A DNA stretch of 64,000 nucleotides, from NCBI GenBank assembly GCA_044353165.1, contig JBILCM010000002.1, forward strand, positions 1 to 64,000, read 5' to 3'. Positions 1 to 7,485 of this stretch are shown piece after piece. This DNA comes from JBILCM01 sp044353165. GTDB lineage: Bacteria > Bacillota > Bacilli > Paenibacillales > YIM-B00363. Made by a program: the position numbers and the translations under genes. The notes beneath the pieces are model-generated. The model did no database searches and was not told the DNA's origin. It was given only the letters and a program-made list of their open reading frames with translations. Positions within the stretch are counted from its first letter, which is position 1, and every line of letters begins with the position of its first letter.

Positions 1-720
1 ACCCATAATGACGAACAAGCCGATTCTTTAAAGTTACAAGCCGACATGTTAAGAACCAACATCCGAAACCATCTTTGGTGTGAAGAGAAGAAGGCGTTCT
101 ATGATTGTATCCATCATGATGGTCGATACTCAGAACGCTTCAGTATGCAAACACAAGTAGTTGCTTATTTATGTCGTATTGAAGAAGGGGAACGCAAAGA
201 CATCTTGCGTGGCTACCTGCTTCAGCCTCCCGAAAACTTCGTGCAAATCGGCAGTCCTTTCATGTCCTTCTTCTACCACGAAGCGCTTGCAATGGAAGGG
301 TATGTTCAACGGATCGTTGACGATACACGTCTGAACTGGGGCATGATGTTAGACCATGACGCCACAACATGTTGGGAGATGTTCCCTGGAAGTAATATTA
401 ACCGAGCAAACAAACATTTCTTGACCCGATCTCATACACATGCTTGGTCCGCGGCTCCAGGTTACTTCCTTGGCGCATATGTCCTTGGCATTCAACCACA
501 AGGTTTAGGCTGGAAGAAGATCAAGATTGAACCGAATCCTTGTGACCTCAGTTGGGCCAGAGGAAACATCCCGCTTCCAGAGGGTGGGCGTATCGAGGTG
601 CGTTGGACACGTTCGACAGATGAACGATACCAACTACACATTACTGCACCGAAATCCATTGAAATTGAAGCGCGATTCCCAGAAGGTATATCAGGTGACA
701 TTGAAATCGCAAGACTGTAA
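1..720 (+). CDS. alpha-L-rhamnosidase-like glycoside hydrolase, C-terminal part (5' end outside window)
   Basis: The reading frame is open from base 1, so the gene starts upstream. The visible ~239 residues resemble the end of bacterial alpha-L-rhamnosidases (GH78 type): the last helices of an (alpha/alpha)6 barrel, with WGMMLDHDATTCWEMFPG and SHTHAWSAAPGYFLGAYVLG, then a beta-rich C-terminal domain (GWKKIKIEPNP, LPEGGRIEVRW). Family knowledge: these enzymes release terminal alpha-L-rhamnose from plant or algal glycans and glycosides. The catalytic region lies mainly outside the window, so substrate cannot be judged. It stops 24 bases before the dehydrogenase gene and probably shares its transcript. 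Another six-hairpin glycosidase family is the main alternative. Confidence 0.75.
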   Translation, partial: THNDEQADSLKLQADMLRTNIRNHLWCEEKKAFYDCIHHDGRYSERFSMQTQVVAYLCRIEEGERKDILRGYLLQPPENFVQIGSPFMSFFYHEALAMEGYVQRIVDDTRLNWGMMLDHDATTCWEMFPGSNINRANKHFLTRSHTHAWSAAPGYFLGAYVLGIQPQGLGWKKIKIEPNPCDLSWARGNIPLPEGGRIEVRWTRSTDERYQLHITAPKSIEIEARFPEGISGDIEIARL

Positions 721-744
721 TGATTGGAAAGAGAGGGGTTCATT

Positions 745-1764
745 ATGTTAAGGATAGGCGTTATTGGATGTGGTGCCATCGCTCAGCGAAGACATCTTAC
801 GGAGTATTTGCAACGAAACGATGTAGAGATTATTGCGGTGAGTGATCAGAATATAGAGCGAGCACAGCAAGTCGCGAAGCAATTCTCTGCGAAATATGCT
901 TTTCAAACGCATACAGAACTACTGGCGTGCAATGAGATTGATGCTGTTTCGGTTTGTACTCCTAACTTTTTGCATGCAGCCATCTCCATCGAATCGATGA
1001 AAGCTGGAAAGCATGTTCTTTGTGAGAAGCCGATGGCAACTACACTAGAAGATGCACAGAAGATGCTCGAAGTTTCGCGCGAAATGAATGTCGTATTAAT
1101 GATAGGACACAACCAACGGTTTATGCCCGTTCATATGAAGGCGAGGGAAATCCTTAATTCGAAACGGTTAGGAAACGTTCTAAGCTTCCGGACGGTGTTC
1201 GGTCATTCCGGTCCTGAAAATTGGAGTGTGGATGGCGCGAAAAGTTGGTTCTTCAACCAAGGCGAAGCTTTCGCTGGATCAATGGGGGACTTGGGTATTC
1301 ATAAAGCAGATCTCATCAGATGGCTTCTGGATGATGAGATTGATGAAGTTACTGCGATGTATGGGACATTGCACAAGAAAACCAATGTGGATGACCATGC
1401 TAGTTTTATACTCAAAATGAAACAGGGCGCGATCGGTACAATCACAACAAGTTGGACGTTCTATCCGAAGGAGGATAACTCGACGGTCGTATACTGCGAG
1501 GGAGGAACGATATGGATCGGTGCTGATCCAAAATACGGCATCATAATCGACAACAATGACGGAACTCGCGAGTTATACGAACTGGAAGCTATGCAAAGCA
1601 ATAATACTGGAGGACAAACCAATTCCGGCGTAATCAATCACTTTGTAGATAGTGTATTGTATGGGAAAAGTGTTCCTGTAACAGGAGAAGACGGCATTCG
1701 AGCGCTTGAGATCATTTTTGCTGGAATCCATGCTGCTCAAACAAGACAGATTATAAAATTGTAA
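745..1764 (+). CDS. Gfo/Idh/MocA family NAD(P)-dependent oxidoreductase
   Basis: A 339-residue protein with an N-terminal Rossmann fold (IGVIGCGAIA, residues 4-13), the family motif EKP (94-96) and the D182/H186 pair in GDLGIHKADL that is typical of the catalytic region. Family members oxidise or reduce sugars, inositols or sugar derivatives with NAD(P). The ATG at 745 is preferred over an in-frame TTG at 724 because GAGAGGGG lies at a proper distance upstream and the Rossmann strand begins at once. It follows the rhamnosidase by 24 bp, so a role in handling a released sugar is likely; the substrate cannot be told. Confidence 0.85.
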   Translation: MLRIGVIGCGAIAQRRHLTEYLQRNDVEIIAVSDQNIERAQQVAKQFSAKYAFQTHTELLACNEIDAVSVCTPNFLHAAISIESMKAGKHVLCEKPMATTLEDAQKMLEVSREMNVVLMIGHNQRFMPVHMKAREILNSKRLGNVLSFRTVFGHSGPENWSVDGAKSWFFNQGEAFAGSMGDLGIHKADLIRWLLDDEIDEVTAMYGTLHKKTNVDDHASFILKMKQGAIGTITTSWTFYPKEDNSTVVYCEGGTIWIGADPKYGIIIDNNDGTRELYELEAMQSNNTGGQTNSGVINHFVDSVLYGKSVPVTGEDGIRALEIIFAGIHAAQTRQIIKL

Positions 1765-1804
1765 AAAATAAACAATTGATACAAGATAATTACAGAACAT
1801 TTGA

Positions 1805-1921
1805 AAAGCATCGAAAATTCCAGAAGATTGGCCAGAGGATGATACGAAACTGATCGAACCTCTGGTCACTCGTTACATAGGTCATACGGAAGCATTGCCA
1901 TGGAATTATAAACGCCCTTAA
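1805..1921 (+). pseudogene. C-terminal remnant of a second PhyH-family gene
   Basis: This short stretch is open from 1805 to TAA at 1919-1921 and matches the 3' end of the intact PhyH gene at 3646-4467. From 1808 to 1906 it aligns without gaps to 4345-4443: 26 of 33 residues and about 83 of 99 bases agree, counted by hand. An in-frame stop lies just upstream (1802-1804) and no start or ribosome site precedes it, so only the tail of a former gene survives. It sits between the dehydrogenase and the sulfatase, implying that a PhyH paralogue once followed the dehydrogenase and was deleted or replaced. Confidence 0.8.
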
Positions 1922-1974
1922 AAAAATAAGGAAAGGATGAATGATCTCAAATACGTAACCTAACATAAATCGAG

Positions 1975-3492
1975 GTGTTATATATAAAAAATTACAACGT
2001 ATTAATGATTCAATTGGATCAACATGCTTGGAATACTATCGGGGCATATGGTAATAAAATCATACAGACCCCTAATTTAGATCGTATTTCTAAAGAAGGT
2101 GTACGATTTGAGCGAGCATATTGTGCTACTCCATATTGTTCGCCCTCGCGCGCCTCTATTGTTACAGGTCAATGGCCACACACACATAAGATTATTTACA
2201 ATACGGGAGCAAATCCAAGAGGAATTACTATAGATGGATTGGATGGGACACAACGTATCCCAGAACAGATGCTTTACGACAATGGATACTTTATCGAACA
2301 TTTTGGCAAATGGCATGCGGGTGATAAGCAAAGATTTTCTTGTTATTCTGAAAGCAAGCACACTTATGAATTTAATAAAATCTTGGCCAAGAAACAACAC
2401 TTGGAATTTGCAGGTATTCAGATACAAGAAGATGAGGTACATGTAAAAAGACATTCACCATATGGAATTGTTATGAAGAAACATAATTATGATGCATACA
2501 AAAAAGCTGAAAACGATGGTTTGCCGAGTACCATGCTTTTAATGGGGAAGGATACGTCACCAGTCGAACAGAATATTTGGTATCATCTTGCGGATCATTG
2601 TTCTGAATTTATTGCCCGGAACAAAAATCAACAATTCATGGTGACATACTCGGCTGCACCACCGCATCCACAGCATATAGTTCCAGATCCATATTATAGT
2701 ATGTACAATCCTGATGATATACTGTTAAGTCCCAGTTTTTACCATGAAAATCATCCTTACACAAACACTGATTCCTTTATTCGAGGAAAGTATCTCGGTG
2801 AAGGTGGCACTAGGGAGATGTTAAGGTGCTATTATGCACAGATAACTATGATGGATGAGGCAATAGGTAAAATTCTTAATTCTCTAGATAATTCTGGGAT
2901 TTTAAATAAAACTTTGGTTGTTTTTTTGAGTGATCACGGAAATCTGAATGGATCTCACGGCAATTTGAATGACAAGGTAATCACTAGTTTCTACGAAGAA
3001 TTGGCGAGAATTCCACTTATGATGCGTCTGCCTGGTGTCATCCCAGCGGGAAAAACAATTCAAGCTTGCGCAAATCATGTAGATATCGCTCCAACAATAT
3101 TAGATTATTTGGGGATGAACATCCCCCAAGAGATGCAAGGAAAAAGCTTGAAACCGTTAATTGAGGGAGCGGAACAAGACGGAACAACAGCTAGAACAGC
3201 ATGGTGTGAACGTCCTGGAGGAAGAATGGTTACCAACGGTAATTATAAATACTGCTATTATTATCAGGGTGGAATCGAGCGCGAAGAGTTGTTTGATTTA
3301 CATAATGACCCTTTTGAAATGAAAGATCTTTCATACGATGCCAATTACGTTTTTGACAAAGAAAAAATGAAAGCGTTGTTAGAAAAACATCTTTTTGACA
3401 CGGGGGATATGAGCCTGCGTGAGTTGCTTTTGACCGGCGGGCCGGTGGGAAACAGAAAGGAAATAGTTCCTGGATTACATCACTGGAGTTAA
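1975..3492 (+). CDS. type I sulfatase (formylglycine-dependent)
   Basis: About 505 residues of the alkaline-phosphatase-like sulfatase fold. The start NVLMIQLDQHAWNTIGAYG carries the metal-binding Asp; CSPSR (residues 55-59 from the GTG) is the C-x-P-S-R signature whose Cys is converted to formylglycine; VVFLSDHGN is the second metal site. No signal peptide, so the enzyme is probably cytosolic and acts on imported sulfated sugars, or is a related phospho- or phosphonohydrolase. The start is odd: GTG 1975 is the longest option but lacks a spaced ribosome site, while GAGGTG (1972-1977) is correctly spaced for an ATA at 1984, the position where homologues begin. It looks more A+T-rich than the upstream genes. 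No maturase gene is visible. Confidence 0.85.
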   Translation: MLYIKNYNVLMIQLDQHAWNTIGAYGNKIIQTPNLDRISKEGVRFERAYCATPYCSPSRASIVTGQWPHTHKIIYNTGANPRGITIDGLDGTQRIPEQMLYDNGYFIEHFGKWHAGDKQRFSCYSESKHTYEFNKILAKKQHLEFAGIQIQEDEVHVKRHSPYGIVMKKHNYDAYKKAENDGLPSTMLLMGKDTSPVEQNIWYHLADHCSEFIARNKNQQFMVTYSAAPPHPQHIVPDPYYSMYNPDDILLSPSFYHENHPYTNTDSFIRGKYLGEGGTREMLRCYYAQITMMDEAIGKILNSLDNSGILNKTLVVFLSDHGNLNGSHGNLNDKVITSFYEELARIPLMMRLPGVIPAGKTIQACANHVDIAPTILDYLGMNIPQEMQGKSLKPLIEGAEQDGTTARTAWCERPGGRMVTNGNYKYCYYYQGGIEREELFDLHNDPFEMKDLSYDANYVFDKEKMKALLEKHLFDTGDMSLRELLLTGGPVGNRKEIVPGLHHWS

Positions 3493-3513
3493 GTTATGAA
3501 TTTCAATACTTGA

Positions 3514-3591
3514 AGAAGAACAACGATGAGTCAATATGTGAATTTTATGCATCAAAGTGCTATTGTACCCAAAGTTTTTTTTGATTAGTAT
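3514..3591 (+). promoter_or_regulatory. regulated promoter of the PhyH gene (box A, box B, -35/-10)
   Basis: Box A is a 31-bp element at 3514-3544; box B at 3554-3574 contains a -35-like TTGTAC (3563-3568); a TAGTAT -10 lies at 3586-3591 after a 17-bp spacer. The same arrangement, with identical spacings, is found at 5639-5716. Box A directly upstream of a poor -35 is where AraC-family activators usually bind. The regulator is inferred. Confidence 0.65.
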
Positions 3592-3645
3592 GAAGTCATT
3601 AAATGAATGCGATTTTATTTGATCAATCCCACAGGAGGAATGAAT

Positions 3646-4467
3646 ATGAAAAAAGAACAATTGATTCAAGATGGTTACTGTATTTTCGAAGGCGTACTCG
3701 ATCAAGAGATGCTTAGCAAATTAACCCAAATTACAGAGCAGTTGATTGCTAAACAAACTGCCGAAGAGGCGAAACGTAATGTTACGACAGGTAGCATGAT
3801 TCATGTAACCAGTGACCCAGAATTGGCTGAGTTGATTGCTTATCCTAGAACATTGCAAGCTTTAGAATCTCTTGGTTATAATGAACCAAAATTCTCTAAC
3901 GGATATATTATAAGTAAGCCACCGAAAAGCCCAAGATTATTCTGGCACCATGATTATGCTTGTTGGAGTGATCCGGATTGCTTCGGAACTGTGCCACAAC
4001 AAATTTTTCTGATGTATTATCTGGTCGATACATATCCGGAGAACGGTTGCTTAAGAGTAATTCCTAGGTCGCACCATGAGGAAAATCCTCTTCACAATTT
4101 ACTCGAAGAAGCCCATTCTCCTAATCTAAGGCAAGTTGCAGAACTTGACAATCCGGCATTCATGGATCGCCCTGACGAAGTCAACGTGATGGTGAAAGCC
4201 GGTGATCTTGTCATTGGTGATTCCCGCTTGCTTCATGCAGCGCATGAGAACAATTCAGAAAATCGCCGGACAGTGATTACTCTTTGGTATCATCCTGATA
4301 TGAAATCACTAGCAGAACCTGTGCAAGCCTTCATTGCAAAAACAGCATCGAAAATTCCTGAGGATTGGCCAGAGGATGCTACGAAACTGATTGAACCTCT
4401 GATTCCTCGTTATACCGGTCATGCAGAACCATTAGCATGGAATCGTGTGCGGCCGTCAAAAAAATAA
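3646..4467 (+). CDS. phytanoyl-CoA dioxygenase (PhyH) family Fe(II)/2-oxoglutarate-type protein
   Basis: A 273-residue double-stranded beta-helix protein. The H-x-D metal motif is H101/D103 in FWHHDYACW; the distal ligand is probably H197 in DSRLLHAAH, with R207 placed to bind 2-oxoglutarate. Family knowledge: PhyH proteins hydroxylate small molecules using O2, Fe(II) and 2-oxoglutarate; the substrate here is unknown. ATG 3646 is chosen because AGGAGG at 3633-3638 leaves a 7-base spacer; an in-frame ATG at 3640 is too close and 3607 has no ribosome site. It has its own regulated promoter and is followed by an AraC gene, as PhyH genes often are in Paenibacillus sugar loci. The 1805-1921 remnant is a paralogue. 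Confidence 0.85.
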   Translation: MKKEQLIQDGYCIFEGVLDQEMLSKLTQITEQLIAKQTAEEAKRNVTTGSMIHVTSDPELAELIAYPRTLQALESLGYNEPKFSNGYIISKPPKSPRLFWHHDYACWSDPDCFGTVPQQIFLMYYLVDTYPENGCLRVIPRSHHEENPLHNLLEEAHSPNLRQVAELDNPAFMDRPDEVNVMVKAGDLVIGDSRLLHAAHENNSENRRTVITLWYHPDMKSLAEPVQAFIAKTASKIPEDWPEDATKLIEPLIPRYTGHAEPLAWNRVRPSKK

Positions 4468-4487
4468 ACAACATATTCAATATTAAT

Positions 4488-4507
4488 CCTCACAATGTAT
4501 TGTGGGG
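4488..4507 (+). terminator. weak hairpin after the PhyH gene
   Basis: CCTCACAAT (4488-4496) pairs with ATTGTGGGG (4499-4507) with one G-U pair and a tight loop. The following sequence is only moderately T-rich, so this may be a leaky terminator. Confidence 0.4.
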
Positions 4508-4663
4508 GTTAGTGCTTTACATTGGTTTTATATGAATCACCGCTGCTGTAAGTGAAGTATGGGGAATTTTGTTTGATGCAATACATGTTTTTTTTATTTA
4601 TGCTTATATTGAGTAATCTTACACAAATTTGTTCAGATCGATGAAGGAGGTAAATCATCGATA

Positions 4664-5569
4664 ATGGATACCGTCACTAATCCAGTTATGTTTCGAACAC
4701 ACATTGAACCTCGTATCAAGAAAGAGGAGAATAGAATTCGATATGAGGCACCGTTCCCAGAATATGCCCCTTTTTTTATTTATGCAGATCAGTTTTACAA
4801 GAATGATTGGTCCAACGCTCTTCATTATCATAATTATTTCGAATTAACTTATGTTGCAGAAGGTAGTGCTAGTTTTCTTTTGAACGAAATGACCTATACA
4901 GCGTCCAAATGTGACATATTTTTCACGAAACCGATGGAAGCGCACTGCGGTCGGATCACAGGAACAACCCCGTTAACCATTTATTCAATTGGCTTTAGTT
5001 TCGAACAATTGTTTGAATTGGAAATACCGTATTATCGAATCGGTAATAATCGCGTTGTCAATGATAAGAACGGTCATTTTCGAACTGTTTTTGAACGAAT
5101 TATAAGTGAGCTAAATAACCCCAAAAACTATACTTCTACAATTGCAAAGATTTTATTCGTAGAATTACTGGTTAGTTCACTTCGATACTACGAGAGTGAC
5201 TCTGGCATACAAATTAGTGATGAAATCACTTCAATAAATAATGTTGTAAAGAATGTACTTGAATTTATACATGAAAAACGAATGAATCGCTTAACATCAC
5301 AATTGGTAGCTGAACATCTCAATTACAGCCTTTCTCATATAAATCGTGAATTTAAAAACTCTATGGGTGTTTCATTAGGTGAATATATCCGTAAAATACG
5401 TTTAAATATGGCCAAATATTACTTAAAAAACAACATTGACACCATTTCTTCTATTGCAACACGTCTTGATTTTGATTCCGTCCAATCGTTTAGTATGTTT
5501 TTCAAACGCCAAACTGGTTTATATCCGAATGAATATCGGCAAAGAAATGACTTTCAAAACTTGAAATAG
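4664..5569 (+). CDS. AraC family transcriptional regulator
   Basis: A 301-residue regulator. The N-terminal half is a cupin-like sensor domain (HYHNYFELTYVAEGSASFLL, about residues 47-66); the C-terminal ~100 residues hold two helix-turn-helix units, with LTSQLVAEHLNYSLSHINREF and the typical ending TISSIATRLDFDSVQSFSMFFKRQTGLYPNEYR. AAGGAGGT lies 12 bases before the ATG, a rather long spacer. The gene sits between the two genes that share the 135-bp promoter module, so it is the best candidate for the protein binding box A. The ligand is presumably a sugar. An intrinsic terminator follows. Confidence 0.88.
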   Translation: MDTVTNPVMFRTHIEPRIKKEENRIRYEAPFPEYAPFFIYADQFYKNDWSNALHYHNYFELTYVAEGSASFLLNEMTYTASKCDIFFTKPMEAHCGRITGTTPLTIYSIGFSFEQLFELEIPYYRIGNNRVVNDKNGHFRTVFERIISELNNPKNYTSTIAKILFVELLVSSLRYYESDSGIQISDEITSINNVVKNVLEFIHEKRMNRLTSQLVAEHLNYSLSHINREFKNSMGVSLGEYIRKIRLNMAKYYLKNNIDTISSIATRLDFDSVQSFSMFFKRQTGLYPNEYRQRNDFQNLK

Positions 5570-5585
5570 AAGAAGATTAGGAATG

Positions 5586-5623
5586 CGCACACATTTTTCT
5601 TACATGAACGTGTGCGTTTTTTT
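5586..5623 (+). terminator. intrinsic terminator of the AraC gene
   Basis: CGCACAC (5586-5592) pairs with GTGTGCG (5610-5616), followed by seven T residues. Confidence 0.8.
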
Positions 5624-5638
5624 ATGATGAAATCCATT

Positions 5639-5716
5639 AGAAGAACAATGATGAGTCAAAATGTGAATTAGATGGTTTAAAGTGTTATTGTACCCAAAAG
5701 ACAATTTAAATAGTAT
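5639..5716 (+). promoter_or_regulatory. regulated promoter of the solute-binding lipoprotein gene
   Basis: Second copy of the module at 3514-3591. Box A (5639-5669) matches the first copy at 29 of 31 positions. TTGTAC (5688-5693) and TAGTAT (5711-5716) are separated by 17 bp. The distance from box B to the start codon is 92 bp in both copies. Confidence 0.65.
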
Positions 5717-5770
5717 TAAGTTAATAAATAAATTCAATTTTATTTATTAAATCTCACAGGAGGAACGAAT

Positions 5771-7384
5771 ATGAAAAAGGGTATGCTTGTATGGTTTCTG
5801 ATTTTAACGCTTATTGTAACCGCTTGCTCATCTACGAAAGAATCCGAAAAAACAACTACAACAAGTGAAGAAACGGTTATAGAAGAACCAGTAAAATCTA
5901 GTGACAATGATCTTTCAGCAACGGAAGAGGCCGCCAAGAAAGCGCAGGAAGAACTTGATGCGGCAAAAGCTGCAGAAGATGAGGCAATTGCCGCAACGGA
6001 GAAAGCATTGGAAGAAAAACTGTTGGCTGAAAAATTACTTGCTGAAGCGAAAAATAAGGAAGAACAGGTTGCTGCTGAGAAGCTGATCGCGGAGAAAGAA
6101 GCCAAATTAAAGGCATCTTTAGAGACATCCAAGAAAGCGGCGGAGCAAAAATTAGCATTAGAGAAAGAAAAATTGCAAAAAATCAATACACAGAATGAAA
6201 CAACCAAAAAAAGTGCTCCTCCAATTGACAATTTTAATTACAACCAATCTTACACGTTAACTTTCTGGCGAGGTGCTCCACTTGCTGAAGATGTACAGAA
6301 ATTACAAAGAGATTTAATTAATCGAAAGTTTCCTAATGTGCAAGTTGAATATGTTACCAATCCACCAGCAGATATTGCTGCCGCTGGAATGAAGGTAGAC
6401 ATATATGTACAGAATGTACATTTTACACCTACCTACGAAGATTTAGGTTTATTTGAACCGATGGATCCATACATTAAAAGCCGTAATGTGGATTTAAATT
6501 TATTTAGTAATAATGATTTGAATATCATTCGGAACTACAGTGACGAAAAATCTTTGTATGGTCTCCCAGAATCATATAAACAAAAAAATAAATATTCTGG
6601 TGCTGCTGCATTGTTTTACAACAAAAACATTTTTGATCGATTTGGCATCCCTTACCCTGATAAATACATGTCTTGGGATGCAATTATTCAAATCGCAGCT
6701 AAGTTCAATCGAACTTCAGAGGGAATACAATATAGTGGACTTATGGTTCCAGGTAATATCCATCAAGCGATGCAACAACAATTAGGAATTAATCTGATTA
6801 AGAAGAATGGCGACTCACAAGCACTCAAAGATCCAAAAATTGAATACATGTTCAAAACCATCAAAGCTATCTATGAAGCGAATGGCAATAAAATCGTAAG
6901 TGGGGATGTAAATAAGTTCGTTAAAGACAATAATGTCGCTATGTTAGCTTTAACTAACATAAATCCGTTTTTCTTTAACTTGGACACTCCTGAGAATAGA
7001 GCATTCAACTGGGGTGTTACCTACCAACCAGGATTAGGTTCAATCCCATATGTGCAAGGTATATTCCCAGTGAGTTTCTTGTCCTCTACAAGTAAGAATA
7101 AAGAATTGGTCGTTGAAATCATGAAATACATGGCGCTAGATGACAGTGCGGTTGCAGAAGCAATGAAGAGGTTTGAGCCACTTGAAAAAACCGGAAAAAA
7201 TCTTGAGCCGTTGTATGGTAAAAATTATGTGCCTAGCAATTATATCGCTACACGGTACACAACCGAAGAGCTGAAGTTATCGCAAAAATATGTGCAAGAC
7301 TTATACAAAGGAAAAGATGTTAACACAATTTTAAGGCAATTAGATGAAGAGTTGAAATCCCTTGCACAAAAAATGAAAAAATAA
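5771..7384 (+). CDS. extracellular solute-binding lipoprotein with N-terminal coiled coil
   Basis: A 537-residue lipoprotein: a signal peptide with lipobox VTAC (Cys19), a linker, an Ala/Glu/Lys-rich coiled coil at about residues 50-138, then a family-1-type binding-protein domain from about 160 (YTLTFWRGAP; ALFYNKNIFDRFGIPYPDKY; the WDAIIQIA helix). Family knowledge: such proteins capture oligosaccharides for an ABC importer. The coiled coil is unusual and would hold the binding domain away from the membrane or allow oligomerisation. No permease or ATPase gene lies in this window, so it is an orphan here or works with a distant importer or as a sensor. AGGAGG (5758-5763) is 7 bases from the ATG. 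It shares the PhyH promoter module. Confidence 0.85.
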   Translation: MKKGMLVWFLILTLIVTACSSTKESEKTTTTSEETVIEEPVKSSDNDLSATEEAAKKAQEELDAAKAAEDEAIAATEKALEEKLLAEKLLAEAKNKEEQVAAEKLIAEKEAKLKASLETSKKAAEQKLALEKEKLQKINTQNETTKKSAPPIDNFNYNQSYTLTFWRGAPLAEDVQKLQRDLINRKFPNVQVEYVTNPPADIAAAGMKVDIYVQNVHFTPTYEDLGLFEPMDPYIKSRNVDLNLFSNNDLNIIRNYSDEKSLYGLPESYKQKNKYSGAAALFYNKNIFDRFGIPYPDKYMSWDAIIQIAAKFNRTSEGIQYSGLMVPGNIHQAMQQQLGINLIKKNGDSQALKDPKIEYMFKTIKAIYEANGNKIVSGDVNKFVKDNNVAMLALTNINPFFFNLDTPENRAFNWGVTYQPGLGSIPYVQGIFPVSFLSSTSKNKELVVEIMKYMALDDSAVAEAMKRFEPLEKTGKNLEPLYGKNYVPSNYIATRYTTEELKLSQKYVQDLYKGKDVNTILRQLDEELKSLAQKMKK

Positions 7385-7415
7385 TATCAAACTTAACTCA
7401 AGTAATCATTTCAAT

Positions 7416-7461
7416 AAAAAAATACTGATCTCCATGCTCATGGAGCGATCAGTATTTTTTT
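7416..7461 (+). terminator. intrinsic terminator after the solute-binding protein gene
   Basis: ATACTGATC pairs with GATCAGTAT, with an inner CCATG/CATGG stem, followed by a T run at about 7454-7461. It separates the binding protein from the large secreted protein. Confidence 0.85.
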
Positions 7462-7485
7462 ATTAAAGGGAGAGAACACTGCGGA

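Noticed and set aside
1765..3645. Mobile element carrying the sulfatase gene
   Set aside because: The PhyH remnant and the A+T-rich gene suggest rearrangement, but no transposase, terminal inverted repeats or target duplications were seen.
5740..6231. 163-residue Ser/Ala-rich frame on the minus strand
   Set aside because: It is the mirror of the Ala/Glu/Lys-rich coiled coil of the binding protein; low-complexity composition keeps the opposite frame open. No ribosome site.
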